DNA of 64,000 nucleotides, taken from Cytobacillus sp. FSL H8-0458 (GTDB lineage: Bacteria; Bacillota; Bacilli; Bacillales; Cytobacillaceae). Below the pieces are notes generated by a model, which was given only the letters and a program-made list of their open reading frames with translations, had not been told where the DNA came from and searched no databases. The stretch lies in the NCBI RefSeq assembly GCF_038002165.1, contig NZ_JBBOBR010000001.1, positions 620,001-684,000 of the forward strand. The letters run 5' to 3'. Positions 1 through 9,816 of this stretch are shown piece after piece. Position numbers and translations under genes: made by a program. Position 1 is the stretch's first letter; the number at the start of each line of letters is the position of its first letter.

Positions 1-1
1 T

Positions 2-538
2 TCGATTGCTGAGCTTTCACCTGAGCTTAAGGAACAAACCATTATTATCAACGGGGTATCCAAATCTCATTCTATGACAGGCTGGAGAATTGGATATGCT
101 GCAGGCAATAAGAGTATTATCAAAGCTATGACCAACCTTGCCAGCCACAGTACATCCAACCCGACAACAACAGCACAATATGGCTCAATTGCTGCATATG
201 CCGGGCCGCAGGATACACTGAAAGAAATGAGAGAAGCATTCGAACATCGACTAAACGTTATATATAATAAATTAATCAGCATTCCAGGCTTTACCTGTGT
301 AAAGCCACAAGGAGCATTTTATCTGTTTCCTAATGTAAAAAAGGCAGCAGAATTGACCGGATTTGCGAGTGTTGATGAATTTGTGGAGGCGCTTCTGGAG
401 GAAGCGATGGTTGCAGTCATTCCTGGATCTGGTTTTGGCGCTCCGGACAATATCCGTTTATCCTATGCAACTTCTCTTGAGTTATTAGAAAAGGCAGTGG
501 AACGGATGCACGGATTTGTTGAAAAGAACTTAAAATAA
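2..538 (+). CDS. aspB: Aspartate aminotransferase AspB, 5' truncated by window edge
   Basis: This is the C-terminal part (178 codons) of a class I PLP-dependent aspartate aminotransferase, which interconverts aspartate and 2-oxoglutarate with oxaloacetate and glutamate in the cytoplasm. The open frame starts at base 2 with no start codon, so the gene enters from outside the window. The PLP-lysine motif is visible as NGVSKSHSMTGWRIGY (lysine codon at 65-67), and the conserved C-terminal RLSYATS motif carries the arginine that binds the substrate carboxylate. It lies about 150 bp upstream of asnS, as in Bacillus subtilis, where aspB-asnS-dnaD-nth are neighbours. A GC hairpin follows the stop. 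The family is certain; AspB rather than a paralogue rests on context. Confidence 0.93.
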   Translation, partial: SIAELSPELKEQTIIINGVSKSHSMTGWRIGYAAGNKSIIKAMTNLASHSTSNPTTTAQYGSIAAYAGPQDTLKEMREAFEHRLNVIYNKLISIPGFTCVKPQGAFYLFPNVKKAAELTGFASVDEFVEALLEEAMVAVIPGSGFGAPDNIRLSYATSLELLEKAVERMHGFVEKNLK

Positions 539-553
539 TAGTGAAACGGGAGA

Positions 554-578
554 GCCGGATCGTATCCGGCTTCCTTCT
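554..578 (+). terminator. Putative terminator after aspB
   Basis: A 7-bp stem GCCGGAT/ATCCGGC with a 3-nt loop is followed by a weakly T-rich tail (TTCCTTCT). It sits 15 nt after the aspB stop, so it may end or only attenuate aspB transcription. Confidence 0.55.
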
Positions 579-606
579 ATGTTTTCAGCCTAATTAGAGC
601 GTTTTA

Positions 607-635
607 TTGCTTGTCAATGTGCTTGAAGGTATAAT
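607..635 (+). promoter_or_regulatory. Predicted sigma-A promoter for asnS
   Basis: TTGCTT at 607-612 and a perfect TATAAT at 630-635 are 17 bp apart. They lie after the aspB hairpin and 55 bp before the asnS start, which suggests asnS has its own promoter. Confidence 0.6.
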
Positions 636-689
636 ATATAGCGATACATAAGAAGTGATTGCTTAGATTTTTTTGGAGGGAAACTTAAA

Positions 690-1985
690 TTGATAAAAAC
701 GACAATTTCTCAAGTTCATAAATATGTTGACCAGGAAGTTACCATCGGTGCTTGGATTGCCAACAAGCGTTCAAGCGGGAAGATTGCGTTTTTGCAGCTG
801 CGCGATGGTACAGGATTTATTCAAGGTGTTGTAGTAAAAGCGGAAGTGCCGGAGGAAATCTTTCAAGGTGCTAAAACAGTCACACAGGAATCTTCCGTAT
901 ATGTAACGGGCAGAATCCAAAAGGACGAGCGTTCTCCTTTTGGATTTGAAATGCTGGTTACAGGCCTTGAAGTTCTTCATCAGGCTGTCGATTATCCTAT
1001 TACGCCAAAAGAGCATGGAACTGAATTCCTCATGGATAATCGCCACTTGTGGCTGCGGTCCCGCCGTCAGCATGCAGTGATGAAAATCAGAAATGAAATT
1101 ATCCGGGCAACTTATGAGTTTTTCAATGAGCAAGGGTTTTCCAAGGTTGACCCGCCAATTCTGACGGGCAGCGCACCGGAAGGCACGTCCGAGCTTTTTG
1201 CGACCAAGTATTTTGATGAAGATGCTTATTTATCCCAAAGCGGCCAGCTTTATATGGAAGCAGCTGCGATGGCTCTTGGAAGAGTATTTTCATTCGGGCC
1301 GACTTTCCGTGCTGAAAAATCAAAAACCCGCCGTCATTTAATCGAATTTTGGATGATTGAACCTGAAATGGCTTTCTGTGAATTTGATGAAAACTTAAAG
1401 GTTCAGGAAGAATATGTTGCTCATATTGTTCAGTCCGTACTTAAGAATTGTTCAATTGAACTTAAAACACTTGGCCGTGATACAGAGAAGCTTGAGAGAA
1501 TTACGGCTCCATTCCCGCGCATAACGTATGATGAAGCAATTAAGTTTCTTCAGGAAAAAGGCTTCGATGATATTCAGTGGGGAGACGACTTTGGAGCACC
1601 GCATGAGACAGCTATTGCAGAAAGCTATGATAAGCCAGTCTTTATCACGCACTATCCAACTTCACTGAAGCCTTTCTATATGCAGCCGGATCCTTCAAGA
1701 GAAGATGTTGTACTATGTGCCGACTTGATTGCACCTGAAGGATATGGAGAAATCATCGGCGGCTCTGAGCGGATACATGATTATGACCTGCTTAAGCAGC
1801 GAATTGATGAGCATAATTTAGATTTGGATGCTTACAAGTGGTATCTGGAGCTTCGCCAATACGGTTCAGTGCCTCATTCCGGATTTGGTCTTGGACTTGA
1901 AAGAACAGTTGCCTGGATTAGCGGCGTCGAGCATGTACGTGAAACAATTCCGTTCCCTCGATTATTAAACCGTCTATATCCATAA
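690..1985 (+). CDS. asnS: Asparaginyl-tRNA synthetase
   Basis: Class IIb aminoacyl-tRNA synthetase that charges tRNA-Asn with asparagine. The 431-residue length matches the family. An N-terminal OB-fold anticodon-binding domain (about residues 15-100, with [20 protein letters not shown]) leads into the class II catalytic core. Motif 2 is [25 protein letters not shown] near residues 206-226, and motif 3 is [13 protein letters not shown] near 397-409. The start is a TTG at 690 preceded by a strong GGAGGG site; no ATG in frame gives a complete OB fold. It has its own predicted promoter and a strong terminator, so it is probably monocistronic. The Asn-type motif 2 separates it from AspS and LysS. 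Confidence 0.96.
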   Translation: MIKTTISQVHKYVDQEVTIGAWIANKRSSGKIAFLQLRDGTGFIQGVVVKAEVPEEIFQGAKTVTQESSVYVTGRIQKDERSPFGFEMLVTGLEVLHQAVDYPITPKEHGTEFLMDNRHLWLRSRRQHAVMKIRNEIIRATYEFFNEQGFSKVDPPILTGSAPEGTSELFATKYFDEDAYLSQSGQLYMEAAAMALGRVFSFGPTFRAEKSKTRRHLIEFWMIEPEMAFCEFDENLKVQEEYVAHIVQSVLKNCSIELKTLGRDTEKLERITAPFPRITYDEAIKFLQEKGFDDIQWGDDFGAPHETAIAESYDKPVFITHYPTSLKPFYMQPDPSREDVVLCADLIAPEGYGEIIGGSERIHDYDLLKQRIDEHNLDLDAYKWYLELRQYGSVPHSGFGLGLERTVAWISGVEHVRETIPFPRLLNRLYP

Positions 1986-2010
1986 TGAAAATGAATTAAT
2001 AAATAATGCA

Positions 2011-2036
2011 AAAATCCGCCTCCCGCGGATTTTTTG
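2011..2036 (+). terminator. Rho-independent terminator after asnS
   Basis: The stem AATCCGC/GCGGATT with a 5-nt loop is followed directly by TTTTTT. It lies 27 nt after the asnS stop. Confidence 0.85.
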
Positions 2037-2162
2037 CTTCTTCCGGTTTCGTTAGAACATCCAGAAGAAGGCAGTCAAGCTGAATCTTCATGGAAAAGTT
2101 ACCGTTTTTTCAACTCACTTTAGTCACTATGTTCATGATATACTGAGAAGGAGGTGTCCCGA

Positions 2163-2873
2163 ATGTCTAAAAATAGTTTATTAAAGTGGATACAGGAAGG
2201 TAATATTTCCATACCTGGAGTCCTGCTGTCACAATATAAAGAAATGAATTTGAATGAGCATGAACTCGTCCTGATACTTCATGTAATTTCCTATATTGAA
2301 CATGGGAATAAATTTCCCACCCCTGTAGAATTATCTTCCCGCATGACCATTTCTGTGGCTGAATGCACGGAAATGCTAAGAAAACTAATCCAAAAAGGCT
2401 TTATTGATATTAAAGACAGCTACTCTGCCGATGGTATCAGATATGAAAGTTACCATCTTGATCCGCTCTGGGAGAAGCTCATTGATCAGTTTCTGTTAAG
2501 CGGTAAAAAAGAGGAAGCTGCTAAGATGCAGCAGGAGGAAACAGATCTTTATACCTGCTTTGAAAGGGAGTTTGGCAGGCCGCTTTCACCTTTTGAATGT
2601 GAGACACTTGCTCTTTGGATGGATGATGATCACCATGATCCCCATATTATAAAAGCTGCCTTAAGAGAATCTGTCCTGTCCGGTAAACTGAATTTCAGAT
2701 ATATAGACAGGATTCTTTTTGAATGGAAAAAGAACGGCATAAAAACGATTGAACAGGCTAAAAGCTATGGGAAAAAATTCAGGCAGAATCAAACACAGCA
2801 AAGGACGAAGAGGGAGGATACTCCGTCGCAGACAACGAAATCTGTTCCCTTTTATAATTGGCTTGAACAGTAA
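2163..2873 (+). CDS. dnaD: DNA replication initiation protein DnaD
   Basis: Primosomal protein that works with DnaB and DnaI to load the replicative helicase at oriC and at restarted forks. The 236 residues have the usual two parts: an N-terminal winged-helix region (about 1-100, containing ELSSRMTISVAECTEMLRKL) and a C-terminal DnaB_2 domain (about 130-200) ending in the family signature around FRYIDRILFEWKKNGI. A basic, Gln/Thr-rich tail follows. I chose the ATG at 2163 because AAGGAGGTG lies 6 nt upstream; an in-frame GTG at 2154 lies inside that ribosome binding site. It is followed by nth with a 50-nt gap, the classical dnaD-nth-ypoC operon. Confidence 0.93.
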   Translation: MSKNSLLKWIQEGNISIPGVLLSQYKEMNLNEHELVLILHVISYIEHGNKFPTPVELSSRMTISVAECTEMLRKLIQKGFIDIKDSYSADGIRYESYHLDPLWEKLIDQFLLSGKKEEAAKMQQEETDLYTCFEREFGRPLSPFECETLALWMDDDHHDPHIIKAALRESVLSGKLNFRYIDRILFEWKKNGIKTIEQAKSYGKKFRQNQTQQRTKREDTPSQTTKSVPFYNWLEQ

Positions 2874-2923
2874 GCAGGCACTGCTGCCCGAAAAATATTG
2901 AAGATAATAAGTTGGTGATTTCT

Positions 2924-3580
2924 TTGTTAAATAAAACACAAATTAGACACTGCCTTGATGCAATGGGAGAAATGTTCCCGGAAGCACATTGCGAATTGAA
3001 TCATTCCAACCCCTTTGAACTGGTCATAGCAGTGGCACTGTCTGCACAATGTACGGATGCACTGGTTAACAAAGTGACAAGAAACCTGTTCCAAAAGTAT
3101 AAAACCCCCCAGGATTACCTAGATGTTTCCATAGAGGAATTGCAGGAGGATATCCGCTCCATTGGTCTTTATCGAAACAAAGCCAAGAATATCCAAAAGC
3201 TATGCAGATTGCTTCTCGATGAATATGGAGGGGTAGTGCCCCGTGACAGAGACGAGCTTACAAAGCTTCCCGGAGTAGGCCGCAAAACTGCTAATGTCGT
3301 TGTTTCAGTGGCTTTTGGGGTACCTGCCATTGCAGTTGATACTCATGTTGAACGAGTCAGCAAAAGGCTTGGTTTCTGCCGCTGGAAGGACTCTGTACTG
3401 GAAGTTGAAAAGGCATTGATGAAGAAAGTGCCCATGGATGAATGGTCCATTACCCATCATCGTATGATCTTTTTTGGAAGATATCATTGTAAGGCGCAGA
3501 ATCCTCAATGTGAGATATGTCCGCTGCTCGATTTATGCCGGGAAGGCAAAAAACGAATGAAGGTGAAGCAGGCAAAATGA
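2924..3580 (+). CDS. nth: Endonuclease III (DNA glycosylase/AP lyase)
   Basis: Base-excision repair enzyme that removes oxidised pyrimidines and cleaves the abasic site. The helix-hairpin-helix LPGVGRKTANVV contains the catalytic lysine, and the catalytic aspartate is in AVDTHVERV. The C-terminal [4Fe-4S] loop has the C-x6-C-x2-C-x5-C spacing (HCKAQNPQCEICPLLDLC). The start is a TTG at 2924, giving MLNKTQIRHCLD, which matches the known N terminus of the Bacillus enzyme; the upstream GGTGAT is only a modest ribosome site. The stop overlaps the ypoC start as ATGA, so the two are translationally coupled. Length (218 aa) is normal. Confidence 0.94.
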   Translation: MLNKTQIRHCLDAMGEMFPEAHCELNHSNPFELVIAVALSAQCTDALVNKVTRNLFQKYKTPQDYLDVSIEELQEDIRSIGLYRNKAKNIQKLCRLLLDEYGGVVPRDRDELTKLPGVGRKTANVVVSVAFGVPAIAVDTHVERVSKRLGFCRWKDSVLEVEKALMKKVPMDEWSITHHRMIFFGRYHCKAQNPQCEICPLLDLCREGKKRMKVKQAK

Positions 3581-4098
3581 CCGGAGAAATCGTCATTCCT
3601 GTTAAAGAACAATTATGCCATTCCCTGTTTTATAAAAGGGGTGATTCATTGGCTGTAAAAGAAGAATCTCTTTTCGCTTACCAGCCGCTGCCGCCCTTTT
3701 TATATGAAGCGGCTTTTTATGCGGTGATCCCTGCAGTAAGGCCTTGGGAAAATAATGAGAAATATATCCCCGTTTTGATTGATGAGTGGGCAGGACAGAA
3801 GCGTATTCTGGGTATGCACTTCTCAAACCGGGACCGGAAAGCCGCTTTAGGTCCGATGAAAGCATCTTTGGGAGTATTTTTACAGCTGCTCTATTGGACA
3901 AACAGCAAGCCGGTAAACCTTCAGGCAGATCCCGGAGAATTGACAATAAAGCCAGTAAACCTAAAAGAGCGGCTGGATTTCATTGCTGCACGTCCGGCAT
4001 TTTATCACTCTTACATACAGCTGTCTGAACTAATCGCTGAAATGGAGAAGCAATATAAGAAGATGCTGGCATTGGGTAAAATGAAGAAAAAGCGCTGA
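3577..4098 (+). CDS. ypoC: YpoC family protein
   Basis: A 173-residue protein of unknown biochemical role that sits after nth in bacilli. I recognise it as YpoC from position and general features: a motif around YQPLPPFLYEAAFYA, a central GVFLQLLYWTN segment and a charged C terminus ending in KMKKKR. The ATG at 3577 overlaps the nth stop by 4 nt, which implies coupled translation. Longer in-frame starts inside nth have no ribosome site. No signal peptide or membrane segment is seen, so it is probably cytoplasmic. It ends at a strong bidirectional terminator shared with ponA. Confidence 0.75.
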   Translation: MTGEIVIPVKEQLCHSLFYKRGDSLAVKEESLFAYQPLPPFLYEAAFYAVIPAVRPWENNEKYIPVLIDEWAGQKRILGMHFSNRDRKAALGPMKASLGVFLQLLYWTNSKPVNLQADPGELTIKPVNLKERLDFIAARPAFYHSYIQLSELIAEMEKQYKKMLALGKMKKKR

Positions 4099-4123
4099 TT
4101 CAAAACTGAATCAGCGCTTTTTT
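4091..4123 (+). terminator. Bidirectional terminator between ypoC and ponA
   Basis: A 12-bp perfect stem AGCGCTGATTCA/TGAATCAGCGCT with a 4-nt loop has T-runs on both sides when read from either strand. It overlaps the ypoC stop and also serves the convergent ponA. Confidence 0.9.
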
Positions 4124-4135
4124 CATTAGCTTTAT

Positions 4136-6850
4136 TTAATTACGGCCGCCACTGGATTCAGATCCGTTGCCGGAAGCTCCTCCGGTGCCACCGCCAGTCC
4201 CAGTTCCAGTCCCTGCTCCGGTACCTGTATCGCCATCTCCAGTACCTGTACCGCCATCTCCAGTACCTGTACCGCCATCGCCAGTACCTGTACCGCCATC
4301 GCCTTCACCATCACCGTTTCCGGCTCCGTCACCATCTCCAGAGCCTTCTCCGGAACCTTCACCATTACCATTTCCAGAACCGTCACCATTTTGGTTTCCG
4401 TCCTGGCCGCCTTCACCATTTTGATTGTCCTGACCTTCCTGTTCTTCTTCTTCCGTTCCATCCTGCCCTTCACCTTCCGTTCCATCTTCTTCGATGAGGC
4501 TTGGGTCAGGGATTTCTACTTTTACAGACGCAGGATCACTTTGCTGGTCACCGTTAAATGCTGTTACTTTAAAGGTATACACAGCACCTGGCTGAGGGTT
4601 GGCAATTTTTAAGCCTTTTTCTGAAGTAACGCTAAGCTGCTGATCTCCGCCTTCATTTACGGATACAGTCACTTCAAATTGAGTGCCTTCTGCATCTTCC
4701 GGGTAATCCCATGATAATGTGATCTCATTTGCATCCTGGTCAAAGTTCGCTGACAGGCCAGAAGGGGGGTCCAGTTTATCAAACTTCTCGGACACTTGTG
4801 TCGGAGCATTGCCTTTTACAGCGTACTCATAAATGATTTGCTCCTTAGGTGTGTACTGGCTTGCCAGTTTGGCAGGATTGCTGCCTTTTTCAATGGCTAC
4901 CTTCTCTACAGAGTTAGGGGCCTTGAAGTCTTCTGTTTCTTTTCCTTCTGATACATGTGCCATTAAGCTGCTGAAAAGCTTTTGAGCAATTTTTTGCTCA
5001 TCGCCGGCCGGGATATAATTTTTTCTATCCTGATAGCCGGTCCAGACAGCTGCGGTATAGTTAGTTGTATAGCCTGCAAACCAGGCATCAGGCACGGCAC
5101 CTCTAGGTATTCCAAATTCCTGTTCCTGTTCATCCGTGTAGTTTGTAGTCCCTGTTTTTCCTGCTACAGGCAATCCTGGAACATCAGCCAGACGGCCGGT
5201 TCCGTAAGAAGATTTAACTGCACTTTTCAGCATGTCACTGATCATAAATGCTGTATAATCCTTCATAACTACTTCAGATTCAGGTTTCAAATCAAGCTTC
5301 GTGCCGTCACGCATTTCAATTTGCTTGATGGCATGTGGCTCAGTGTAGAAGCCATTGTTTCCAAATGCACTGTATGCACCAGCTACCTGAAGAGAAGAAA
5401 CTTCATAAGCGCCGATAGAATAGGACTCATACATCTCTTTCATTGGAATGCCTAATTTATTGGTGAATTCCAATGCTTTATCAGTTCCGACTTCCTGAAG
5501 TGTTTTCAGAGCCGGAATGTTGCGTGAGCGGGCAAGGGCCTCACGCATTGACATAGGACCCATGTGCTTTCCATCCCAGTTATTGATTTTTGTACCTCCG
5601 GAATATGTGTGAGGTTCATCAACAATTGTCTGGTAAGTCCCCCATTTTAGATATTCAATTGCTGGTCCATAATCGACAATTGGTTTAAAGGTTGAACCGG
5701 CATGTCGTTTTTGATCCACGGCAAAGTTAAAGCCGCGTTTCACTTCCTGATTGCGTCCTCCGCCGATTGCTCTGATTTCACCCGTCTTTGTATCAAGAAG
5801 GGTGATTCCCGCCTGAAACTCTTCATCAGGATACGCTACAGCTGCATCAGTGTTTAAAATGTTTTCTACGTGTTTCTGTGCATTTGGATCGAGGGTCGTA
5901 TAAATTTTCAGCCCGTCAGAATATGGATTTAGATCCGGGTATTTTTTTTCGACTTCGTCCAAGACAACATCGATGAAAGAATCATATTTTGATTCGTTTG
6001 TTTCTCTTTTTTCTTCAGCCACAAGTGTAGATTCCACAGGAACCTTTTGGGCTGCTTTCATTTCTTCTTTTGTAATAAAACCATGCTGATTCATTAGAGA
6101 AAGGACAATATTTCTCCTTTTCTCTGCATTGTCAGGATGATCAAAAGGATTATAATTGTTCGGGCTTTGCGGCATACCGGCTAGCAGGGCAGCTTCATGC
6201 AGTTCCAGCTCACTAAGTTCCTTATCGAAGAAAATTTTCGATGCCGTTAAAACGCCATGGCCTTCAGACATATAAATCTTGTTCACATACATCTCAAAGA
6301 TTTCCTGTTTTGTATACTTGCGTTCCAGCTGGAACGCAAGCCAGGCTTCCTGGGCTTTCCTGCTAAGCGTTTTTTCATTATTCAAGAAGGAGTTCTTTAC
6401 CACCTGCTGGGTAATCGTACTTGCCCCTTCAGAACCAAATCCGCGCGTAACATTAGCGATAACAGCACCGCCTAAACGGATTAAGTCCATTCCATTATGT
6501 TTATAAAAGCGGACATCCTCAGTTGCCAAAAAGGCGTCTTCCACAAGTTTGGGAATGTCTTCATATGCGACATAATCCCGGTTTTCCGAGCCTACATCTG
6601 TAATGAATTCGCCCTCCATATCGTAAATCTGTGAAGAAATGGGATCCTTCAGCAATTTTTCATCAAGCTTTGGTGCGTCTTTCACCATAAAAGCAAAAGC
6701 GCCTGCTCCTAAGAGCATTCCAGCAATCCCCAGGGCAATTAAAATAAGGAAAATACGTTTAAAAGTGCCTGTGCCTTTTTTCTTGCCCTTCTTTTTAGGC
6801 TTGGATTGCTGTTTGCGGCGCTCCTCCCTCGATTGATATTTTTCTGTCAT
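4136..6850 (-). CDS. ponA: Class A penicillin-binding protein PBP1 (transglycosylase/transpeptidase)
   Basis: Bifunctional cell-wall synthase that polymerises lipid II and cross-links peptidoglycan at the outer membrane face. A basic cytoplasmic N terminus is followed by one membrane segment (about residues 30-55, [18 protein letters not shown]). The GT51 domain shows [11 protein letters not shown] and the GASTITQQ motif. The transpeptidase domain has SxxK (STFKP, near 383), SRN (near 441) and KTG (near 561). A fibronectin type III domain lies near 693-783. The last 115 residues are an acidic Gly/Thr/Asp/Glu-rich tail with short tandem repeats. I chose ATG 6850 because AAAGGA lies about 11 nt upstream; an in-frame TTG at 6874 has no site. 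It follows recU by 41 nt, the conserved recU-ponA operon. Confidence 0.93.
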   Translation of the reverse strand: MTEKYQSREERRKQQSKPKKKGKKKGTGTFKRIFLILIALGIAGMLLGAGAFAFMVKDAPKLDEKLLKDPISSQIYDMEGEFITDVGSENRDYVAYEDIPKLVEDAFLATEDVRFYKHNGMDLIRLGGAVIANVTRGFGSEGASTITQQVVKNSFLNNEKTLSRKAQEAWLAFQLERKYTKQEIFEMYVNKIYMSEGHGVLTASKIFFDKELSELELHEAALLAGMPQSPNNYNPFDHPDNAEKRRNIVLSLMNQHGFITKEEMKAAQKVPVESTLVAEEKRETNESKYDSFIDVVLDEVEKKYPDLNPYSDGLKIYTTLDPNAQKHVENILNTDAAVAYPDEEFQAGITLLDTKTGEIRAIGGGRNQEVKRGFNFAVDQKRHAGSTFKPIVDYGPAIEYLKWGTYQTIVDEPHTYSGGTKINNWDGKHMGPMSMREALARSRNIPALKTLQEVGTDKALEFTNKLGIPMKEMYESYSIGAYEVSSLQVAGAYSAFGNNGFYTEPHAIKQIEMRDGTKLDLKPESEVVMKDYTAFMISDMLKSAVKSSYGTGRLADVPGLPVAGKTGTTNYTDEQEQEFGIPRGAVPDAWFAGYTTNYTAAVWTGYQDRKNYIPAGDEQKIAQKLFSSLMAHVSEGKETEDFKAPNSVEKVAIEKGSNPAKLASQYTPKEQIIYEYAVKGNAPTQVSEKFDKLDPPSGLSANFDQDANEITLSWDYPEDAEGTQFEVTVSVNEGGDQQLSVTSEKGLKIANPQPGAVYTFKVTAFNGDQQSDPASVKVEIPDPSLIEEDGTEGEGQDGTEEEEQEGQDNQNGEGGQDGNQNGDGSGNGNGEGSGEGSGDGDGAGNGDGEGDGGTGTGDGGTGTGDGGTGTGDGDTGTGAGTGTGTGGGTGGASGNGSESSGGRN
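4215..4320 (-). repeat. Tandem repeats coding the GDGGTGT tail of PBP1
   Basis: Within ponA, four near-identical 18-21 nt units encode successive copies of GGTGTGD, flanked by degenerate Gly/Asp/Glu/Ser units. On the + strand they read as repeated CCAGTACCTGTACCGCCATC. Copy number is likely variable between strains by slippage. Confidence 0.85.
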
Positions 6851-6891
6851 ATCTATGTTCATCCTTTCTGACAATGGAACTGTAAAATTAA

Positions 6892-7503
6892 TTATTTAAG
6901 GGTATAAAGATAATCTATTATCTTAATATAGTCAATTCTGGGCTGAAATCCAAGCGGAATGTAATGGCCATTCATTTCAATTTCCCCCTTGGTGATTGAT
7001 TTTCTCCCCCCATCCTTCATTCTCTCCCAATATGAGAGTAGATGATGTGCCTCTAACAGGAAAACTTCTTCGGTAGCCGAGAAGCGGAGGAGGACAAAAC
7101 AAATCCCTTGCTGGGCTAAAACTTTCTCCATGTGCTTTACCTGGTGCTCATGAAAGTTCTTTAAAGGGAAGGAGGTCGTGTTCTGGGTTTCTTTTGCTTC
7201 AAAATCAATATACCTGCCTTTATACACACCATTATAATCAGTTGTTGATGCTTGTTTGAAATAAGCTTCTTTAATAACGGCTGCACTTCTCTTTGGATAA
7301 TCGACCTGTACGATTTGAACAGGCGTGGGCTTTTTATGAATAGTGGCTATTCCATGTTCCAAATAGAATTCATTGGTTTCATTTATGTCTTCCTCCAGTG
7401 TCATTCCGCGATTGCTGTAGGTCCATTTCTTCTCTGGGGTAAGTTTTTTCACGCTATTAGCAGGCGGGGTATATCTCCTGCCATTAGGATAGTGGAAATT
7501 CAT
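6892..7503 (-). CDS. recU: Holliday junction resolvase RecU
   Basis: Structure-specific endonuclease that cuts Holliday junctions during recombination and chromosome segregation, the Gram-positive counterpart of RuvC. The 203 residues start [14 protein letters not shown], typical of RecU. The nuclease core is seen in the segment around [15 protein letters not shown], where the D-x-E-x-K acidic/lysine residues that bind magnesium lie, followed by [12 protein letters not shown]. The ATG at 7503 has GAGGTG 5 nt upstream. It is the first gene of the recU-ponA transcript, with 41 nt to ponA. Confidence 0.93.
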   Translation of the reverse strand: MNFHYPNGRRYTPPANSVKKLTPEKKWTYSNRGMTLEEDINETNEFYLEHGIATIHKKPTPVQIVQVDYPKRSAAVIKEAYFKQASTTDYNGVYKGRYIDFEAKETQNTTSFPLKNFHEHQVKHMEKVLAQQGICFVLLRFSATEEVFLLEAHHLLSYWERMKDGGRKSITKGEIEMNGHYIPLGFQPRIDYIKIIDYLYTLK

Positions 7504-7681
7504 GCATTCACCTCGTTTTCAGCTACTCCCTATGATAACAAAAGTAAGCATGATTTGGTTGAATAAAAAGTTCTAAATAACAAAGTATATAGGAAACTCC
7601 AGTTATGCAGTATTTTCCGATATTACCCGGCTGCTGCCTGCCGGCCAAATATAGAACATTCATTTTCTGAGGTGAATTGCA

Positions 7682-8674
7682 ATGTTTCTTTCTGGGAAAT
7701 TCCTGAACAGACATGAGAAAAAGGAACAGGCAATAAAGGATCATGTTATGAAAATGACAGCCAAATATAACCTGGACAATATCTCGAGAACGGAAGCTTA
7801 TTTTCATTTTTATAAAAAGCATCCTGAAATACGCTGGGCGTTCCTGGCCTCCATGGTATCCCGAAATGCCGGCTGGAATATGTGCGATCTTGAAGGAAAC
7901 TGTTTTCCTAAATTGATAGGAAAGAAATTCAGGGATATGCTTTATATTACATACGAAAGGGCCAATTGGCTGATTTTTCAGGATGCATTTCCACAGCTGC
8001 TCCTCTATCATTATTCGACGAAACTAAATAGGCCAATGTTTCATTTATTAAAAACTTTTCATGTTTCTGCGTTTATGAAACAGGAGTGGCTTTATTTCTG
8101 GAAAAATAGAAATAAAAAGAGGTTAATGATTTCACTGGTTATCAACGAACAAAATGTTATTCAAGGGCCGGTAATGGAGCATTCTATTTATAAAAATAAA
8201 GTGTTTCATACAATGCTTTTTTCCCTTCAGGACTATCTGCATTTTAGTTCTGTCATCTTTCCTACTTGCAAAGGGGAATTATACGGAGCGAGTGTTAATG
8301 GTTTCCGCTCGGTGTCCAAAAGAATTGATCTTGGAAAAAGGCTGGCAGAAATATTATTTGACACAAGTTATTATGACGACGTGTATGAATTTGCTTCATG
8401 CACCATTCATACTGGTTCAAGGCATGATTATGAGAAATACTTTAAGGGAAGAAAACGGAGAACCACCCCTTTCTTACGCTGTACATACCCGTTAATCACC
8501 CATCACATACATCAATTTACTGATTGGTCTGTCAAAAAACGGGTAAAGAGTAAATGGGCATCAGAATCGGTTGTCCTAAAACATCCCGTCCAAATTACAA
8601 AATGGTATTTGCATAAGCAGGAACAGCTTCACAAGGCTGCCAAACTGGGAAAAATATTTCGCTCAATTGGTTAA
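7682..8674 (+). CDS. yppC: DUF2515 family protein YppC
   Basis: A 330-residue protein of unknown function, divergent from recU as in B. subtilis. It is rich in aromatic and basic residues (for example ISRTEAYFHFYKKHPEIRWAF-like and TYERANWLIFQDAFPQLLLY-like segments near residues 33-110), has no signal peptide and no clear membrane span. The ATG at 7682 follows GAGGTG by 7 nt. It is transcribed alone and ends at a strong terminator. The family call rests on length, position and sequence flavour; the function is unknown. Confidence 0.8.
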   Translation: MFLSGKFLNRHEKKEQAIKDHVMKMTAKYNLDNISRTEAYFHFYKKHPEIRWAFLASMVSRNAGWNMCDLEGNCFPKLIGKKFRDMLYITYERANWLIFQDAFPQLLLYHYSTKLNRPMFHLLKTFHVSAFMKQEWLYFWKNRNKKRLMISLVINEQNVIQGPVMEHSIYKNKVFHTMLFSLQDYLHFSSVIFPTCKGELYGASVNGFRSVSKRIDLGKRLAEILFDTSYYDDVYEFASCTIHTGSRHDYEKYFKGRKRRTTPFLRCTYPLITHHIHQFTDWSVKKRVKSKWASESVVLKHPVQITKWYLHKQEQLHKAAKLGKIFRSIG

Positions 8675-8692
8675 CAGAATAAAACTGCAAAT

Positions 8693-8720
8693 AAAAAAGC
8701 AAGGGATCCCTTGCTTTTTT
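8693..8720 (+). terminator. Bidirectional terminator between yppC and sspM
   Basis: The perfect palindrome GCAAGGGATCCCTTGC is flanked by A6 and T6, so it can end both yppC (+) and sspM (-). Confidence 0.9.
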
Positions 8721-8727
8721 CAAGTTT

Positions 8728-8835
8728 TTAAGTTGAAGGGCGGTCAGGACCTTCAAGCTTCTTATTGCCATAGCCTGCTTTTGTTTCTTCAAGCTTTTTT
8801 GGCTGTACTTTATTTTGTTTTTCTTTTTTTGCCAT
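8728..8835 (-). CDS. sspM: Small acid-soluble spore protein M
   Basis: A 35-residue basic peptide rich in Lys, Glu and Gln (starts MAKKEKQNKVQPKKL, ends KKLEGPDRPST). The C-terminal G-P-[ND]-R-P-S-T ending is the hallmark of SspM, a minor acid-soluble spore protein made in the forespore. The ATG at 8835 has GGAGGTGTTG just upstream; upstream in-frame extension has no ribosome site. It sits next to yppC as in B. subtilis. Expression is presumably forespore-specific (sigma G), which I infer from the family. Confidence 0.85.
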   Translation of the reverse strand: MAKKEKQNKVQPKKLEETKAGYGNKKLEGPDRPST

Positions 8836-9077
8836 AACACAACACCTCCGTTCATTAGTTTGTTCAATGATGTTATTTTCATTCTTCGGAGGCTGTCGAA
8901 ACCTTGCCGCTTCTATGCAAATAAGTACTTTCTTTGGCGAATCACTTCTAGTTTTGTCATGCATGGAGGAAACCTTCAGGGAAGATAGAATTTATGTAGG
9001 CACAAAGAAATTTTCACTGTATCCTTCATTGTATTTATTGCAGATGGCAAGGAAAAAGAAATCGGGAGGTTTTTTGA

Positions 9078-9341
9078 ATGCAGGGAAAAATGGTAGAAAA
9101 AGAAGAATTGCTGGCCATGCTTTCAGAAATATACGATCAGCTTGAAGAGCTTGAAAATGTACTGGAGTCTAATTTGTCGGGACTTCGGCAGGATTGGTAT
9201 TATGAGCAGTCAGAAAAAATAGAGGCCTGTGAAAGCAGGCTGGAAGTGATTGAAGAAGATATGACGGCAATCAGCTCTGAGGCAGGCAGTATAGAGAGCG
9301 CAAAAAGATCAGCACGAATGAAGCTTGAACTCGGCTTCTAA
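9078..9341 (+). CDS. Small coiled-coil protein at the yppD position
   Basis: An 87-residue acidic helical protein (MQGKMVEKEELLAMLSEIYDQ and onward) rich in Glu, Leu and Ser, likely forming a coiled coil over most of its length, with EELENVLES and ESRLEVIEED as heptad-like stretches. The ATG has GGGAGG 8 nt upstream. It lies between sspM and yppE, where B. subtilis has yppD, so it may be the YppD counterpart, but I cannot confirm this from sequence alone. No function can be given. Confidence 0.7.
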   Translation: MQGKMVEKEELLAMLSEIYDQLEELENVLESNLSGLRQDWYYEQSEKIEACESRLEVIEEDMTAISSEAGSIESAKRSARMKLELGF

Positions 9342-9412
9342 GTGGAATAGAATAGCAGTATCCTTCAGTAGCTAAAATTGACTAGCTACTTTTATTTTTG
9401 GAGATGAAGCCC

Positions 9413-9790
9413 ATGATACAAGAAAATTCCCTGCTGCAAATGACAGAACTGCTGCTTGAATATGTGGAAATCTCAGACAGCAGGTATAAAAAGGTTAAGG
9501 AATCAGGTGAAAAGGGTGATTTTTATAATGAAGTCAAACCTTTTGCTGATGAGGTTAAATCCATAAATGACAAATGGAAAGAAGAAGCCCGGGAGTGGGT
9601 TAGCATTCATAAACCGCGAAATCTTTATTCACAGCAGATTGAATCTGCTTCTGAACATATTGAAATGGTTTCCATACAGGCATTTTTTCCTGAAACAAGC
9701 AGAACCAGATTCATTAATTATGTTAATTCGGCCTTGTATGTGTTAAAGCAGCTCATAATATTATTAAGTGATGAAAAAAAGGGAACCTGA
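9413..9790 (+). CDS. yppE: YppE family protein (DUF1798)
   Basis: A 125-residue, mostly helical cytoplasmic protein. It matches the YppE/DUF1798 family in length, position and sequence pattern (LLEYVEISDSRYKKV near the N terminus, then a long helix and AFFPETSRTRFINYVNSALY near the C terminus). The B. subtilis member is a four-helix bundle of unknown role. I prefer ATG 9413, which has GGAG about 10 nt upstream, over ATG 9404 and TTG 9398. The stop codon is inside the terminator stem shared with the convergent yppF. Confidence 0.82.
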   Translation: MIQENSLLQMTELLLEYVEISDSRYKKVKESGEKGDFYNEVKPFADEVKSINDKWKEEAREWVSIHKPRNLYSQQIESASEHIEMVSIQAFFPETSRTRFINYVNSALYVLKQLIILLSDEKKGT

Positions 9791-9806
9791 AGCAGGCTCC
9801 CTTTTT
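9781..9806 (+). terminator. Terminator shared by yppE and yppF
   Basis: The stem GGGAACCTG/CAGGCTCCC with a 3-nt loop and TTTTT tail contains the yppE stop codon. The A7 run on the other side lets it serve yppF as well. Confidence 0.85.
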
Positions 9807-9816
9807 CATTGAATTC

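Noticed and set aside
4167..4424. Proline-rich + strand frame opposite the ponA repeat tail
   Set aside because: It is the antisense reading of the Gly/Thr/Asp repeat of PBP1; composition is a direct consequence of the repeat and there is no ribosome site.
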